This document shows, piece after piece, positions 60,927 through 62,730 of a stretch of DNA of 62,730 bases. Made by a program: the position numbers and the translations under genes. The stretch is from Pseudomonas sp. Bc-h. GTDB taxonomy: Bacteria; Pseudomonadota; Gammaproteobacteria; Pseudomonadales; Pseudomonadaceae. How positions within the stretch are numbered: the first letter of the stretch is position 1; every line of letters begins with the position of its first letter. The stretch spans positions 1 through 62,730 of the forward strand of contig NZ_MUIN01000015.1 in the NCBI RefSeq assembly GCF_002080045.1, read 5' to 3'. The notes under the pieces were generated by a model. The model saw only the letters and a list, made by a program, of their open reading frames with translations. It ran no database searches and was not told the origin of the DNA.

Positions 60927-62730
60927 AACCGAGTCCTGCTGCGAACCCTGTGGGAGACGGCGGAGGTCACGACGGCAGCGAAGGGGTGGGTCAGTTAGCC
61001 ATGAGCCCTCTGACCCACCGCTTCGCGGCTGTCGCACAGCTCCAGCTTCTCCCACAGGCCCGATGTTCATCCGCCCAGCTCCAGCGTCTCCCCAGCTTCG
61101 AGGTCCACCCCAAGACCTCGGCTCTGCACACATCTGCTGTAGCAGTCCGGCTTGCCGGCGGCGGGGCCTTGGAGATCGGCACCGCCGGCCAGCGATCTGA
61201 AAGTTGTACGCGATCCCTGTGGGAGACGCCGGAGGTCACGACGGCAGCGACGGCGGTGGGTCAGTTAGCCAATGAGCCCTCTGACCCACCGCTTCGCGGC
61301 TGTCGCACAGCTCCAGCTTCTCCCACAGGCTCGATGTTCATCCCAAGACCCCGGCTCTGCACATATCTGCTGTAGCAGTCCGGCTTGCCGGTGGCGGGGC
61401 CCTGGAGATCGCCATTACCGGCGAGCGATCTGAAAGTTGTACGCGATCCCTGTGGGAGGAGGTCACGACGGCAGCGACGGCGGTGGGTCAGTTAGCCATG
61501 AGCCCTCTGACCCACCGTTTCGCGGCTGTCGCACAGCTCCAGCTTCTCCCACAGGATTGATGTTCATCCGCACCGCTCCAGCTTCTTCCACAGGATCGAT
61601 GTTCATCCGCACCGCTCCAGCTTCTCCCGCAGCTTCGATGTCCACCCCAAGACCCCGGCTCTGCACATATCTGCTGTAGCAGTCCGGCTTGCCGGTGGCG
61701 GGGCCCTGGAGATCGCCATTACCGGCGAGCGATCTGAAAGTTGTACGCGATCCCTGTGGGAGGAGGTCACGACGGCAGCGACGGCGGTGGGTCAGTTAGC
61801 CATGAGCCCTCTGACCCACCGTTTCGCGGCTGTCGCACAGCTCCAGCTTCTCCCACAGGCTCGATGTCCACCCCAAGACCTCGGCTCTGCACACATCTGC
61901 TGTAGCAGTCCGGGTTGCCGGCGGCGGGGCCCTTGAGCTCGTCATTACCGGCCAGCGATCTGAAAGTTGTACGCGATCCCTGTGGGAGACGCCGGAGGTC
62001 ACGACGGCAGCGAAGGGGTGGGTCAGTTAGCCATGAGCCCTCTGACCCACCGTTTCGCTGCTGTCGCACAGCTCCAGCGTCTCCCACAGGCTCGATGTTC
62101 ATCCGCACAGCTCCGGCTTCTCCCACAGGCTCGATGTTCATCCCAAGACCCCGGCTCTGCACACATCTGCTGTAGCAGTCCGGTTTGCTGGCGGCGGGGG
62201 CCTTGGAGATCGCCACCGCCGGCCAGCGATCTGAAAGTTGTACGCGATCCCTGTGGGAGACGCCGGAGGTCACGACGGCAGCGACGGGGGTGGGTCAGTT
62301 AGCCATGAGCCCTCTGACCCACTGCTTCGCGGCTGTCGCACAGCTCCAGCTTCTCCCACAGGCTGATGTTCATCCGCACAGCTCCAGCTTCTCCCACAGG
62401 CTGATGTTCATCCGCACCGCTCCAGCTTCTCCCAAGCTTCGATGTCCACCCCAAGACCTCGGCTCTGCACACACCTGCTGTAGCAGGCCGGATTGCCGGC
62501 GGCGGGGCCCTTGAGCTCGTCATTAGCGGCAAGCGATCTGAAAGTTGTACGCGATCCCTGTGGGAGACGCCGGAGGTCACGACGGCAGCGACGGCGGTGG
62601 GTCAGTTAGCCATGAGCCCTCTGACCCACGAGCGATCTGAAAGTTGTACGCGATCCCTGTGGGAGACGCCGGAGGTCACGACGGCAGCGACGGCGGTGGG
62701 TCAGTTAGCCATGAGCCCTCTGACCCACCG
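60927..62730. repeat. Array of long palindrome-bearing direct repeats
   Basis: About eight copies of one element fill the region to the window edge. Full cores starting GCGATCTGAAAGTTGTACGC are at 61192, 61425, 61729, 61955, 62226, 62533 and 62632, and a truncated first copy is near 60945. Each unit has a 5' arm (CCTGTGGGAGACGCCGGAG), a GTGGGTCAG...CTGACCCAC apex, an imperfect 3' arm (TTCTCCCACAGG), a tail (TCGATGTCCACC, CGGCTCTGCACACA) and a REP-like CTGTAGCAGTCCGGCTTGCCGG. Periods vary (about 226-307 bp, one of 99 bp). No gene is supported inside. Confidence 0.93.
62341..62416. repeat. Nested 38-bp tandem sub-repeat
   Basis: Two perfect tandem copies of a 38-bp unit (starting CAGCTCCAGCTTCTCCCACA) are followed by a degenerate third. 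The same sub-unit occurs about three times around 61530-61640, twice around 62070-62130 and once in other units, which explains the variable period of the main array. Confidence 0.85.

Noticed and set aside
60404..62580. Several open frames of 60-320 codons inside the terminal array
   Set aside because: They read through repeat units in multiple frames on both strands, share the same repeated peptide phrases, and have no ribosome sites or domain signals. They are a product of the GC-rich repeat.
60927..62730. CRISPR array
   Set aside because: Units are over 200 bp with internal palindromes, there are no unique 30-40 bp spacers and no cas genes.

Overview
The window comes from a GC-rich gammaproteobacterium, almost certainly a Pseudomonas of the fluorescens/syringae lineage. 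The evidence is the 5S rRNA end at the left edge, Pseudomonas-type REP sequences, sigma-54 (RpoN) promoters in front of flagellar operons, and one contiguous flgNMA / cheVR / flgBCDEFGHIJKL cluster. No transposase, tRNA, CRISPR array or plasmid replication gene was seen.

Layout. (1) 1-96: the 3' end of a 5S rRNA gene and its terminator. (2) 328-3860: a secreted Asp-box (Ycf48-like) beta-propeller and an RND/MMPL exporter. (3) 3995-7246: a 3-hydroxyacyl-CoA dehydrogenase and thiolase operon with a divergent AraC regulator. (4) 7276-23338: a sugar and acyl biosynthesis island. Two very large multidomain glycosyltransferases and a VioA-like sugar aminotransferase (minus strand) flank a plus-strand set: methyltransferase, Fe/2-oxoglutarate dioxygenase, second methyltransferase, acyl carrier protein, Rieske oxygenase, KAS III, ketoreductase, PglD-like N-acyltransferase and a second KAS III. 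(5) 23576-29038: glutamine-synthetase-like enzyme, MFS transporter, an SDR remnant, an SDR and a GlxA-type regulator. (6) 29162-33623: ycgR, flgN, flgM, flgA (minus) and cheV, cheR (plus). (7) 34429-48650: hook and rod genes flgB to flgL, with an additional enlarged FlgE-like gene between flgE and flgF. (8) 48774-60926: two more large glycosyltransferases, then pseB, pseC, pseF, a pseG-pseH fusion and pseI, a complete set for CMP-pseudaminic acid. (9) 60927 to the right edge: an array of long, palindrome-containing direct repeats.

How it fits together. The likely theme is flagellum assembly plus two glycan systems placed on either side of it. The left island looks like a viosamine-type pathway: VioA makes the 4-amino sugar and the ACP/KAS III/ketoreductase set makes a beta-hydroxyacyl group. 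The PglD-like enzyme would attach that group to N4, and methyltransferases and two oxygenases would decorate the product. The right operon makes pseudaminic acid. The four large glycosyltransferases are candidate flagellin transferases. No flagellin gene is present, so the link to flagellin is an inference from context and from the known P. syringae flagellin glycan.

The least explained elements are the Rieske and PhyH-type oxygenases in the acyl-sugar cluster, the complementary loss of DxD motifs among the four glycosyltransferases, the FlgE paralogue with a duplicated middle domain, and the terminal repeat array. A diverged copy of the array unit, with 45-bp perfect inverted arms, lies upstream of flgB.
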